From: Phellopilus nigrolimitatus
Taxonomy: Eukaryota; Basidiomycota; Agaricomycetes; Hymenochaetales; Hymenochaetaceae
Length of the DNA stretch: 64,000 nucleotides
Reading direction: 5' to 3'
Assembly (NCBI GenBank): GCA_021029095.1
Contig: JAJOHG010000093.1
Coordinates: 1-64,000 of the forward strand
The notes under the pieces are model-generated. The model was not told where the DNA came from. It saw nothing but the letters and a program-made list of their open reading frames with translations, and did not search any database. The position numbers and the translations under genes are program-made. Shown here in pieces: positions 31,241 through 41,250 of this stretch (its first letter is position 1; each line of letters begins with the position of its first letter).

Positions 31241-34200
31241 TCAGTTCATACCCAATAAGTCGATACAAGACCAGTGTGCCGCCGGCGGAAGTGGTTTGGT
31301 CAGCAGATCGGCTGGGTTTTTGTCGCCGCGGACGTGAATAAACTCCACCCGGCGTTTCTTGACTTCGTCACGTATATGGTGGACGGGAATATCAATGTGT
31401 TTGGTACGTGATTGGAAAACCGGGTTAGCGGCCATCTGGATCGCCGCTTGATTATCCACGTAAATTTTGATTGGTTCACTTCCGAACCCGCGTCCAATCT
31501 CCTGAAAGAAATTGCGCAGCCACAGACCTTCCCGAGTGCAATTTGATGCCGCCAAATATTCTGCCTCCGCCGTTGACGTAGCGACCACGCTTTGCTTCTT
31601 CGCCTTCCACCCGACTGGTCCTCCGTTGACCATAAACACATAGCCCCCAATCGACTTCCGATCTCCGAGATCCCCCGCCCAGTCCGAATCACAATAACCA
31701 ATTGGTTTCTTGTCCGCCGCTCCCCCTCGATATACTATCCCTAATTCCATCGAACCCTTTAGGTACCTTAGTACGCGCTTAGCCGCCATCCAATGTAATA
31801 ATTTTGGCTTTTGAAGGAACCGCGCTAGTATGTTCACCGCTAGCGCGATGTCAATGCGGAGTACTGTAGCCAAAAAAAGAAGTTCTCCGATCAAATTTGA
31901 GAATGGCCACGGTTGGGTCTCGAATCCTTCCGATGTATCTTGGTCAAACATGGCTAATGCGTTTCGTGCCATCGGTGTCCTAACCGTATTAGCATCGACT
32001 AGTCCGTATTTTTCTAGTGCGCGCTTGATCTTGATCGGTGCCGAAATTTTAACCCAGCCATCTTGGATATTCTTTTCGACAGTTAGACCCAGTTGTACGG
32101 CACGTTGCGTAGTAAATTTTTCCTTGAATTGGAAATCGGACCCTATATCACCCCTGAAACGATCGGCTTCCTTATTTCCAGACGCCGAACTACATGCCGC
32201 CGTGCAGTCATCGACATGTGTCGCTACAATAGACTCCCCCTCGGCGTCTGACCGGTGATATACACTGGGTGCGGAGACAAGACGGTGATACCCATGCCGA
32301 TTTAGTCGTGAAGAGAGGTGATCGGCCCAGGCCCGGGCTCCTTGACGTAAACCGTATAGAGCGCGATTAAGATGGCATACAGGGTCGCGAATGCCAGGCG
32401 GAGCCCATTCAATGAGTCCTGTGGGAAATTCGACCACTAGGTCCTTCTTGTCGAGAGGGCTGTGTAGATACGCTGAATTGATGTCGATTGTGACTAGATC
32501 AGATGATGACTCGGCACTGAGAGCCATGACTATTTTCGCCGCGACGTAATCACCTGAGGCTGCAAAGGTTTCATCGAATTCTAGACCTTCGACTTGGGAA
32601 TCACCACGCGCCACCCATCGGGCACGGTAATCGAGAGAATTGTCGGCATTCTCCTTAATATTGAAGACCCACATCCCCTGAATCACGTGCAGATTTTCGG
32701 GACGGGGAACGATCTTCCAGACGTCCATGCCGTCGAGCTTGCTGAGCTCATATAACATTTGATTTTTCCATTCTTCCGCTTGAGTAGAATTAAGAGCCTC
32801 GCTGGCAGAGCGAGGGATTGGAATCCAGCAACGAAACGTCGGGTTTTAGTGGCGTTGACACGCTCGTTACTCTCCGGAGCCTGGTCCAAATGGGCCAGTG
32901 TACGCTGTTGCTCAATGCCAGCGGCACGCCGCTCGGTGGTCTGCGGGACACGGGTGGATCGGCGAGGATTAACCTCGACGGGATCAGCATGACCATGCTC
33001 CCCATCCTCAGTAAGGGATGGTCCGTCTTCGGACTCGTCATTGGCAATGTAATCATTAACAGAAGATTTGCGTTGCGTAAAACGACCCTGTTCGTCGAAA
33101 ACGACGTCACGTGAGAAGGTAATCTCTCGAGTGGCAGGATTCATGATCTTCCATGCCGCATCGTCACGCACACCTACGAAAACTCCCCGCTCCGCTTTGG
33201 GATCGAGCTTCTTACGGAGCTCAGGGACGATCCGTGTGTAAGCTACACAGCCGAAGATCCGGAGATGGCGTACGTCAGGCTTCCTCTTGTGCAAGATCTC
33301 AAATGGAGTCTTCGCAGGATCCAGGAAAGCGGCGCTCAACCGATTGTGACAGTATGTGAAGTAAGCATATGCCTCCGCCCAATACGCGCGAGGGAGATTG
33401 GCTGTGTGTAGCATCGAACGGACGGCATCTGCGCCGGTCCGATTCATTCGCTCCGCTAGACCGTTCTGTTCGTGACTGGTGTGGGGCCGTCAAACGGTGT
33501 ACTATTCCGTTTTGGACATTGAATGCGTGCATTTCATGGTTGACAAACTCTGTTCCATTGTCCATGTGAAGAGCACGCACTGTCACGTCAAATTGGGTTT
33601 TCAGGGACGCTATGACTTCTTTCCACTTGGTTAGGACCGTTTCCGACGATTTGTCCTTCAAGGGATATTGGAAAAGGTAACCGCTAGCCCCATCCGTGAA
33701 CTTTAAGGAATAGATCGCCCCTCCGAACGATCTGTCCAGCATATACTCAATGTCTGAGTGAATTACATCACCAGGGTTCATAGAACGATCTGGCCGACTC
33801 GGCGCGCTAGTCGCAGGGAGTTTGCCGAGGATGCACCCTTCACATCGAGAAAGGTGGTCTTCCCCGCGAGCGATCTCCATTCCTGTCACTGTCCCATTCT
33901 TGGCCATCGCAAGTAATTTATCGGACCCTGCATGCCCAAAACATTCATGCCAAACCTGAAGAGGTTGCCGCTCATCCCGTTCGGGTGTCACAAGGCTTGC
34001 CGATTCGTGATTGACAGCCATGCGCAAATGGAAAAGATGCCCAATTTGATTCCCATAACCAAAGTTTCTGCCGTCACGATTGAGATAGCATCGACCGTTG
34101 GTGAAATTCACGTTCACTCCGCATGCCATAAGCTTGGAAACTGACATGAGGCTCGTTTCAATCTCTGGAGTATGTAATACCCCCGATATGGCGACTTCGG

Positions 34201-34636
34201 TTACTTCTCCCTTGTGGAGAAATTTAGCAACGATCGTCCCGTGCCCGATCGCTAAAAGGGTCCTGCCCTTTTGAGCAGTAGAAACACTGAACGGCTCAAT
34301 AACAGTATATTTAGAAAATTCGAGCCGGTGTTTGGCCATATGGGACGTGGCACCGGAATCCATGAGCCATGCGTTGTCCCTGAGACCCTGGCCTCCCGCA
34401 TTCAAAGCGAAGGTTTGCGAGGGCGTGGCGGCCGCAAGATTTACGCTTTCCGATTGGGAATCGGATTTCTCCGCAGGAGCTGCGGCATTTGCAGCTTCCT
34501 TCGCATTATTAGCTGCCGGCGCGTCCTTTTTGGGCTTGGTGCAGTTAGCTTGGACGTGACCCCGCTCATTGCAGTTCCAACAAACTATGCCGGATCGGCT
34601 GCGTCCTTGATTTCTACCCTGAGCACCTGTACGCAT
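31241..34636 (-). pseudogene. Copia gag-pol polyprotein, two frameshifts
   Basis: Frame 1 (34636-33475) has the gag knuckle CWNCNERGHVQANC, protease core WLMDSGATSHM, integrase zinc site (HECFGHAG with H, CEGCILGK with CxxC) and the start of the integrase core (DIEYMLDRSFGG, HMDNGTEF). Near 33460 the text moves to a second frame (ERMNRTGADAVRSMLH at 33447, KRKPDVRHLRIFGCVAYTR). Near 32815 it moves to a third frame (ALNSTQAEEWKNQMLYELSK), which carries reverse transcriptase (DINSAYLHSPLDKKDLVVEF, catalytic HVDD at about 32220) and RNase H (YCDSDWAGDLGDRKSIGGYV, SVVATSTAEAEYLAA, YVDNQAAI). It ends at 31241, about 20 bp from the LTR, as usual. The two shifts inactivate the polyprotein. Confidence 0.92.
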
Positions 34637-34637
34637 C

Positions 34638-35012
34638 TGTCAGCGACTGACTAGAACCAACTGTCCACGCCACGTCACACAACAATCAGAGAGGTAAGGA
34701 GAATGTATTGCAACGCACACTAGCCAGGAGTATTGACTAGGTCGAAACTGGGGTCTAAGTACAGATATCTAGTCTACTTATATACCCAAACTTAGTGCGC
34801 ACAGACCAAGCAGTACACTACCTAATATGGCTACTCTAGTGGAGCGGGCGGGGCTAATGATGTCATAGGTGATGTCATCGTCAATGATGTCACTATGATG
34901 TCATGGTCTAGCCCTATGACATAAGCTTATCTAATGTCCGCTATTGTCCGTATTATCTAAGTGGCCATGATTTGTAAGGAAATAAGAAAAATGAAAATGA
35001 TTGTTCATGACA
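34638..35012 (-). repeat. Gypsy-1 3' LTR, 375 bp
   Basis: Starts TGTCAGCGACTGAC and ends TTCATGACA when read on plus. It contains four or more gatgtcat-type units at about 34857-34905, which form a run of short repeats in the LTR. It pairs with 40875-41250. Confidence 0.95.
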
Positions 35013-35056
35013 TTACCCCCTCCTTAGGGCGAACGTCCTCGTTCGACATGGATCTT

Positions 35057-38000
35057 TTAAGGGATGGATGTGAGGCGATGTGGTTTTTGCTGGAGGTGTC
35101 GTGGGATGTAGACAGGGATGTTGTCGTCGATGATTGTGGTAAAGCGTATGGAAGCAAAGTCAAGTGCACTAATGCCTCTTGGTGCACCGGGGTTCTCCTT
35201 GTAGAATTCCTCAATCAGTTCTTGGGAGTTTTCCAGGTCTTCGGCGGTCTGCCATGTACGCTCAGACACTGGGTAACCCTTCCAATGAACTAGGAATTTG
35301 AGTTTCCCTCGGACTTTCTTCGCATCCACAATCTTCTCAACTTCGTACTCTTCTCCTTCGTCACTGAGAACGGGGGGTGGTGGCGGTGGCTGTTGCTGTG
35401 ATGGGTATCTCGGGTCTTTGTAGGGCGATAATAACACTTCATTGAAGACTGGATGTATTTTCTTCCATGTCCTCGGAAGCTTAAGTTTGTACGCCGATTT
35501 CCCAATCTTCTTTTCTACCTCAAAAGGGCCATAGAGTTTGTCATCAAACTTTTTCATAGGGCGATCTGTTTTGATATTTGACGCTTCCAGTAGGACTTTG
35601 CTTCCTGGGGCATATTCAATAGATTCACCCTTAGTTCGATCGTAAAACCGCTTCATGGTTTCTGCCGCTTTCTGTAGTGCCGATGCCGTCTCCTCCCTAA
35701 TCTGCTTCATCCGATCAACAAATTGTCCAGCCGACTCGTTCAGGGGCTCGCGTCTGGGGTTAGTCCCTTTGAAAGGGTGCCTCCCATAATTGACAAAGAA
35801 TGGCGACGAGCCTGTAGAACTTTGTTCTTTGTCATTGTACGCGAATTCTGCCATAGCAAGCCATTCCGCCCAGTCTGTCTGATGGTAGTTGATAAAGATC
35901 CGGAGATATTGTTCGATCTCCTGATTTATACGTTCTGTTTGTCCATCAGTCTGGGGGTGATAATCCGTCGACGGATTCCCTTCAATCCCAAGTAGCCGGT
36001 ATAACTCTTTCATAAAGCGCGCTTCGAACTGAGTGCCGCGGTCATGAATGAATTTCCGAGGAATGCCATGTAGCCGAAAGACATTATCGCGATAGAGTTT
36101 GGCCATGCCTTCCGCTGTTAATGTGATAGAAGTCGGGACAGCGTGTATCTGTTTGCTGAACCGATCTACAAATACACAGATGGCATTGTGACCGTTCGAC
36201 TCAGGAACCTCGCCAATCAGATCCACTGTAACAATTTCCCATGGTTCTTTTGGGATTTCATTAGGTTGGAGTGGAGCATGGGGGCGCGTTCGTCGTGGCT
36301 TCGTCCTTTGGCATGTGTCACATCCTTCTACATAGCACCTAACATCGCGCTGAACACCAGGCCACCAGTAATTGCGGGTAATCAATTCATGTGTTTTGTA
36401 CCGCCCTGGGTGTCCTGCTATCGCACTGTCATGATGCGCCCTGATAATGTCTTCACGCAGTTTAGAATCTTTAGGGACGTAGATTCTTTCCTGCCACGTG
36501 ATTAGACCATCGCCGTACTCTTCCCAAAGTTTAGCTCCCGCCGCTAGTGCTTTTACTACTGCCTTGTCTTTATTATTGCGCACCCGTTTTATTCTCTGAA
36601 TGAAGTCCTCATCTAGTGACTCGAACGAGATTTCTTTCAAAAATAATTCGGGTTTTAATAAAGTGACGTCGCTGTTATCATCCTCCCCCGTCTTATGTCC
36701 TGCTCGTCTCGAGAGGAGGTCAGCTTTTGTCATCAAGGCGCCAGGCTTGTGGTGTAGCACGAAGTCATATTCCGCTAATTCTGTTACCCATCGCGCTTGT
36801 CGCCGGTTAAGCTTCTGGGGCTTTCTGAAATACTGGAGGTTTTGGTGATCTGACCAGATTTCAAATGGTTCTTTAGCCCCAAGAAGGTATTGTCGCCAAT
36901 CATCAAGTGAAGACATAATCGCAAGCATCTCTTTGTCATAGATCTCGTAATTTCGTTCAGCTTCACTGAGTGATTGTGACCGGTAAGCGATTGGCCGCCA
37001 TTTTCCGTCAATGTACTGTGACAGTATGGCACCATTAGCAAAATCTGAAGAATCTGCTTCCACGCGGAATTGTCCATCATCAACAGGGAGCGCGAGCACT
37101 GGTTCTTGGCAGATACTTTCTTTGAGACGTTCAAAGGCAAGATCCTGTGCTGCTTCCCATTTCCATTCCGTGTTTCCCGTCAATGATGTGAGTGGTTTCG
37201 CGTGGGCGCTGAACCCTAGAATGAAGCGCCGGTAGAAATTGCAGAAGCCCAAAAACGACTGAAGTTCTTTTTTCTTTGTGGGCTTCGGCCAATCTCGCAC
37301 AGCAGCTACTTTCGCTGGGTCCATCCTCAGCTTCCCTTCACCGACAATGAGCCCTAGGTAGTCGATTGTGGTCTTTTCAAAATTACACTTCTCGGGTTTG
37401 AGGTATAGTTTGTTCGCTCGGAGTATCTCTAAGACGCGACGGACCAGTTTCCGATGATGATCGAGATCGTCTGTGAAGATCAAGATATCATCAAGATACA
37501 CTATGACATGTCCGTCGTCGATCAGATCTTTCAGGATTTCGTTCATAAACCCTTGAAAGGTAGCCGGTGAATTTGTTAATCCGAAGAACATTACTGTCGG
37601 CTCAAAGAGACCACGATTCGTCCTAAACGCTGCCTTCCACTCATCGCCTTCCTTAATCCGGATGTTATTAAACCCCCAACGGACATCAAGCTTTGTGAAG
37701 TGTCGTGCCTGTTTCAGTTTGTCGACTAGCTCCTGTATCAAGGGTAACGGGTATCGATTCTTCACCGTCATCTCATTGAGTTTGCGATAATCTTGTACAG
37801 GGCGAAGCTTTCCGTCTTTCTTTTTTATGAAGAAGAATGGGGACGCCATCGGTGACTTCGATGGACGTATCCGGCCTGTACGGAGGTTCTCTTCGAGGAA
37901 TTCATCTAAGGCCTTCTGTTCACCCTGATTTAGGGGGTAAACCTTGCAATCAACTGGAGCGAAGCCCGGGGTGAGTTCTATAGCGTGATCCCATGGGCGT

Positions 38001-39154
38001 CGTTCTGGTAGCTGGTCAAAATCAGATTGATCGAAGACATCTTTGAACTCGGTCACATAATCTGGGGTTGAGTCCACAAGTGTCTCGGTCGAGTCCGACC
38101 ATCGCCTCATTTTTTGAGCATGTGAGGAGACGTATTGGTCCCAGTCGAATGCGAAGAGCCTCTCTCCTTCCTCCATAACTAGTTCAGGTTCCTGGTCCTG
38201 GTCATCATCAGGGTCGGCATCAATGTCCAAGAGGTCGGCTACATATCCGCATGCATCCGGGCATCTATCAAATGTGATTGTTGATTTCTGCCAATCAATG
38301 CTTGGGTTGTGGAGTTTCAGCCACTCGTGCCCTATGAACAATTCTGTTTTCCCTAAATCTGTGACTGCGAAGGTGATGCGTTCCGCATGATCTCGGATTA
38401 TCATTCGCATCTCCACCGTCTCTGTGATCGATCCTCCCTTGTTCAGGGTGCCATCGGCGTTATAGACTGGGATTGGAATTGGTGTGTTTTGGGTCCGAAT
38501 CCCATTCTTTTGTACAAAGGTTCGATCGATACATGAGCCGGTGCAGCCACTGTCAAGTAGGGCTTCGACATTAAACCATGAACCAGTGTCCGTTGCCTGC
38601 AGGGAAACCGCGACATTCAACTGCTGTCCGCGGGATCCCCTGATAAACCTTTTAGGGCCCCTCAGCTCTCTAACCGCTTTCACCGCCTCCTCGTCTTCTA
38701 GCGCAATGATCTGACGTACAGTCTCTTCATTCGCTTCCTTCTGTCTCTTCTCATGCATCCACACTCGCAACGTTGTTAGGGCATTTTCGAGTTTGTCATC
38801 CTTTAGGCGCCTTACCACCCATGGTGCAGTAAAGGGGATGGCTCGTGCCTTTGGAGACTCGTTTTTTACGGTTTTGGGTTCGGTTTCATAAATACTATTA
38901 TTTGAAGAAGAAAGGAAAACATCCGCTGTATCAACAGACGGCAAGCTATCTACAGTTCCTGTTTTTGCGTTTTCGTTGTTTTTTATTTTTTGTGTGCTTT
39001 TTTTGTTTTTTGGAGAAGTAGGAAAACTATTTTTACAATTATCTATAGTGACCGTGTCCGAAACCGAAACCGAACCTTCCCCAGGAAGTGCCGTAATCAC
39101 TTCTGGGGTCCCGCAAAATCCGACTCTTTGAGGAGATTGAACTCCGCTGCCCAC
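35057..39154 (-). CDS. pol: Gypsy-1 Pol: protease, RT, RNase H, integrase, chromodomain (1365 codons open)
   Basis: The frame is open from 39154 to the stop at 35057 and overlaps gag by 58 bp in the -1 frame, so it is presumably made by -1 frameshifting; the first codon is not a true start. In order: protease core LLDSGCTGSCID (about 205); reverse transcriptase with LDVRWGFNNIRIKEGDEWKA, VMFFGLTNSPATFQGFMNEI and catalytic YLDDILIF (about 555); RNase H with VEADSSDFANGA; integrase zinc domain with HPGRYKTHE and CDTCQRTK; core with DRFSKQIHAVP, IHDRGTQFE and DYHPQTDGQTERINQ; a FFVNYGRHPFKG segment; then a chromodomain YEVEKIVDAKKVRGKLKFLV..WKGYP..ERTWQTAEDL (about 1290-1340), which in this group targets integration to marked chromatin. 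No stop or frameshift was found in this frame. Confidence 0.93.
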   Translation of the reverse strand: MGSGVQSPQRVGFCGTPEVITALPGEGSVSVSDTVTIDNCKNSFPTSPKNKKSTQKIKNNENAKTGTVDSLPSVDTADVFLSSSNNSIYETEPKTVKNESPKARAIPFTAPWVVRRLKDDKLENALTTLRVWMHEKRQKEANEETVRQIIALEDEEAVKAVRELRGPKRFIRGSRGQQLNVAVSLQATDTGSWFNVEALLDSGCTGSCIDRTFVQKNGIRTQNTPIPIPVYNADGTLNKGGSITETVEMRMIIRDHAERITFAVTDLGKTELFIGHEWLKLHNPSIDWQKSTITFDRCPDACGYVADLLDIDADPDDDQDQEPELVMEEGERLFAFDWDQYVSSHAQKMRRWSDSTETLVDSTPDYVTEFKDVFDQSDFDQLPERRPWDHAIELTPGFAPVDCKVYPLNQGEQKALDEFLEENLRTGRIRPSKSPMASPFFFIKKKDGKLRPVQDYRKLNEMTVKNRYPLPLIQELVDKLKQARHFTKLDVRWGFNNIRIKEGDEWKAAFRTNRGLFEPTVMFFGLTNSPATFQGFMNEILKDLIDDGHVIVYLDDILIFTDDLDHHRKLVRRVLEILRANKLYLKPEKCNFEKTTIDYLGLIVGEGKLRMDPAKVAAVRDWPKPTKKKELQSFLGFCNFYRRFILGFSAHAKPLTSLTGNTEWKWEAAQDLAFERLKESICQEPVLALPVDDGQFRVEADSSDFANGAILSQYIDGKWRPIAYRSQSLSEAERNYEIYDKEMLAIMSSLDDWRQYLLGAKEPFEIWSDHQNLQYFRKPQKLNRRQARWVTELAEYDFVLHHKPGALMTKADLLSRRAGHKTGEDDNSDVTLLKPELFLKEISFESLDEDFIQRIKRVRNNKDKAVVKALAAGAKLWEEYGDGLITWQERIYVPKDSKLREDIIRAHHDSAIAGHPGRYKTHELITRNYWWPGVQRDVRCYVEGCDTCQRTKPRRTRPHAPLQPNEIPKEPWEIVTVDLIGEVPESNGHNAICVFVDRFSKQIHAVPTSITLTAEGMAKLYRDNVFRLHGIPRKFIHDRGTQFEARFMKELYRLLGIEGNPSTDYHPQTDGQTERINQEIEQYLRIFINYHQTDWAEWLAMAEFAYNDKEQSSTGSSPFFVNYGRHPFKGTNPRREPLNESAGQFVDRMKQIREETASALQKAAETMKRFYDRTKGESIEYAPGSKVLLEASNIKTDRPMKKFDDKLYGPFEVEKKIGKSAYKLKLPRTWKKIHPVFNEVLLSPYKDPRYPSQQQPPPPPPVLSDEGEEYEVEKIVDAKKVRGKLKFLVHWKGYPVSERTWQTAEDLENSQELIEEFYKENPGAPRGISALDFASIRFTTIIDDNIPVYIPRHLQQKPHRLTSIP

Positions 39155-40215
39155 GCCTTCTTCTGCTCCGGCGTCATCGCGTACACAAATTGCTTTATGT
39201 CCGCGGAACTCTTCAATTCACGCACCTCTACCCCAGTGGACACGCTCGTTCCCGTGCCGCCACTGGGTGGCGTGTCAGAAGTCGTAGTGCGTACTTCTGT
39301 CTTCTGGCGATTCGGACAGAATTTGCCGATGTGGCCGGGCAGTCCACATTTGTAGCAAACACCCTTCTGCCTCGCTTCGTCAAGATTCATTGGTTGCCCC
39401 GTGCCGGTGAAGACGGTTCCAGTGCCATCACGCCTGTAGGTGGGAGCGGCGCTGGTCGCTGCACGAGGGGTCGCCGGCTGCTCGGGTTTTCTCTGGACCG
39501 AGGGATTGTGTGGCGCCCGCTGTCGGCGTACATCCTTCAGCCGACGATCGAGGTTATCAAAGCGAATTGCCTTCTGCCTCCAATCCTCGTAGGTTTTCGG
39601 CAGAGTCTCCGAGCTGTAGATCTTTGTGACGATCAACTCATTGAGCTGTCGTTCCAAAAGCTCGATAAGGTATAGGTCGTGGTTCTCATTGTACCCTGCT
39701 GTTCGTCGGAGAATATCGAAGTTCTGGAAGAACTCTTCGGCTGTAGACGAGCCCTGGTTTAAGGATGAGAGGTTGCGCTGGGCCGTTTGTACCTCGTTGG
39801 CGTCGTGGAATGATTCTTTGAGGCATTTCAGGAAGTAACTCCAGGTGCCAAATTCGGGGCTATCATCGGTTCCATCGTCAATGGACTCGTCCACAAAATT
39901 CTCCGCCCATTTACTAGCACGTCCTTCTGTCATGAAAGAGAGTGTAAACTCAATCTTTTCGTCATCGGTTGTAAAGTCCTTTTTGTTTGCCCAAAGGTAC
40001 AGTTTAACCTGTCACATGAACTTCTTGTAGTCTTTACCCGAAAAGGGGTCAGGCTTCGCCACATGCGTCTTTTTCTTCCTGGGACTGAGAAGTTCTTCGA
40101 CAAAGGGGTCGGGTGATGGTGGTCGGCGTCGTGGTACGGGTGCTGTTGGTCCTGCTGGGGGCGCGTGTATGCTCCCTGCTAGGCCAGAGCCGGTGGGTTG
40201 CTCGTCATCAGACAT
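39097..40215 (-). pseudogene. gag: Gypsy-1 Gag with one in-frame TGA
   Basis: ATG 40215 opens MSDDEQPTGSG, then a Pro-rich leader. At 40014-40012 a TGA interrupts the frame directly after DYKKFM. The same frame continues QVKLYLWANKKDFTTDDEKI without a gap to the stop at 39097. Capsid-like text (WSYFLKCLKESFHDANEVQT, YNENHDLYLIELLERQL) is followed by the nucleocapsid knuckle CYKCGLPGHIGKFC near residue 300 of the whole. A single C-to-T change of a CGA arginine codon would explain the stop, but this is inference. Because Gag-Pol starts here too, the element should not make its proteins unless the stop is read through. Confidence 0.88.
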
Positions 40216-40874
40216 GGCCTCTGACGAATCGTCGTTTGGTGGCGTTGGTCTCCTGTCCCAAATAGGGTCCAGGGTGGGCTTCTTGTGCGCGGTAGAAAGT
40301 CTATTTACTGACTACCAGGTGATCTCTGCTAGGCGCGCCGGCCTACTGTATACTCTAACTGTATACTACTGAGTTGGTTACTCTAGGGGTCTGGGGGACT
40401 GCCGCACTAGTCACCCTTCGTTGTATCAGCCAGCGATTGCGTCTTCTGACTAGTACACGCTCTCTCGCTGCCTTAAAACACGACAGTAGAACTGTACGTG
40501 CCCAAGGTCCGGTGATCTAGCCTACAGCCGTGTATCTGTACGTAGTTCTAGCGCTGCCGAAGAGCTTAGCCGCGCCAAAGTGAACACAGTAAAGATTCAG
40601 CAGGGCAAAGCGACAACCGCCTGGGTCGTAGAGGAAACAAAGACCCTGGCAGACGGCTGGTGGGAATATGGGATGTAGCTACTGAAGATCAAAGAGACCT
40701 ACGCGCAGCCCTGAGTGATAGAACGGGTCGCAAGGAGATACCTCGCGGTCGGAGTCCGGGTCGTCGAACGCGGCGTGTACGGCGAGTGGACGAAATGTTG
40801 AAAGGAGTAGAAAGATGAGACGATTTAAGATGTGAGAGGAAGATGTGTGAGGTGGTACGGAAGTTTCGACCTGA
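40216..40874 (-). other. Gypsy-1 leader and primer-binding region
   Basis: This is the 659-bp untranslated stretch between the 5' LTR and gag. The bases directly after the LTR on minus read TCAGGTCGAAACTTCC. I do not recognise a complement to a common primer tRNA, so either an unusual tRNA or self-priming, as known for Tf1-type elements, is possible. Confidence 0.6.
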
Positions 40875-41250
40875 TGTCAGCGACTGACTAGAACCAACTG
40901 TTCACGCCACGTCACACAACAATCAGAGAGGTAAGGGAGATGTATTGCAACGCACACTAGCCAGGAGTATTGACTAGGTCGAAACTGGGGTCTAAGTACA
41001 GATATCTAGTCTACTTATATACCCAAACTTAGTGCGCACAGACCAAGCAGTACACTACCTAATATGGCTACTCTAGTGGAGCGAGCGGGGCTAATGATGT
41101 CATAGGTGATGTCATCGTCAATGATGTCACTATGATGTCATGGTCTAGCCCTATGACATAAGCTTATCTAATGTCCGCTATTGTCCGTATTTATCTAAGT
41201 GGCCATGATTTGTAAGGAAATAAGAAAAATGAAAATGATCGTTCATGACA
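40875..41250 (-). repeat. Gypsy-1 5' LTR, 376 bp
   Basis: It is the same as 34638-35012 except for about four substitutions and an extra T in a T-run near 41190. It is followed at 41251 by sequence unrelated to copia gag. Confidence 0.95.

Larger units (their letters stand above)
30922..34637 (-). mobile_element. Ty1/copia retrotransposon, 3' part, abutting gypsy-1
   Basis: The order on the minus strand is gag zinc knuckle, protease, integrase, reverse transcriptase, RNase H, polypurine tract (GAGGGGGAG, 31221-31229) and 3' LTR (30922-31220). The 5' LTR, primer-binding site and N-terminal gag are missing, because the sequence stops at 34637, exactly where the gypsy-1 LTR begins. The coding part has two frameshifts, so it is dead. 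The 3' LTR is about 99 percent identical to the LTR at 51929-52227, so the family has been active recently. Confidence 0.92.
34638..41250 (-). mobile_element. Ty3/gypsy chromovirus (gypsy-1), nearly intact, no target-site duplication
   Basis: The full-length minus-strand element has a 5' LTR at 40875-41250, a leader, gag at 40215-39097, pol at 39154-35057, a polypurine tract AAGGAGGGGGTAA (minus, 35013-35025) and a 3' LTR at 34638-35012. LTRs start TGTCAGCG and end CATGACA and differ at about four bases plus one single-base indel, so insertion is recent. The C-terminal chromodomain places it among chromoviruses. The five bases on the two sides differ (gcatc and catac), and the left neighbour is copia gag while the right is not. 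The flanks therefore do not come from one simple insertion. One in-frame stop in gag is the only coding lesion seen. Confidence 0.95.

Noticed and set aside
35057..39154. Pol of gypsy-1 as an independently started gene at 39154
   Set aside because: The first codon is GTG, not ATG, and the frame overlaps gag in -1. Frameshift expression is the usual mode in this group.
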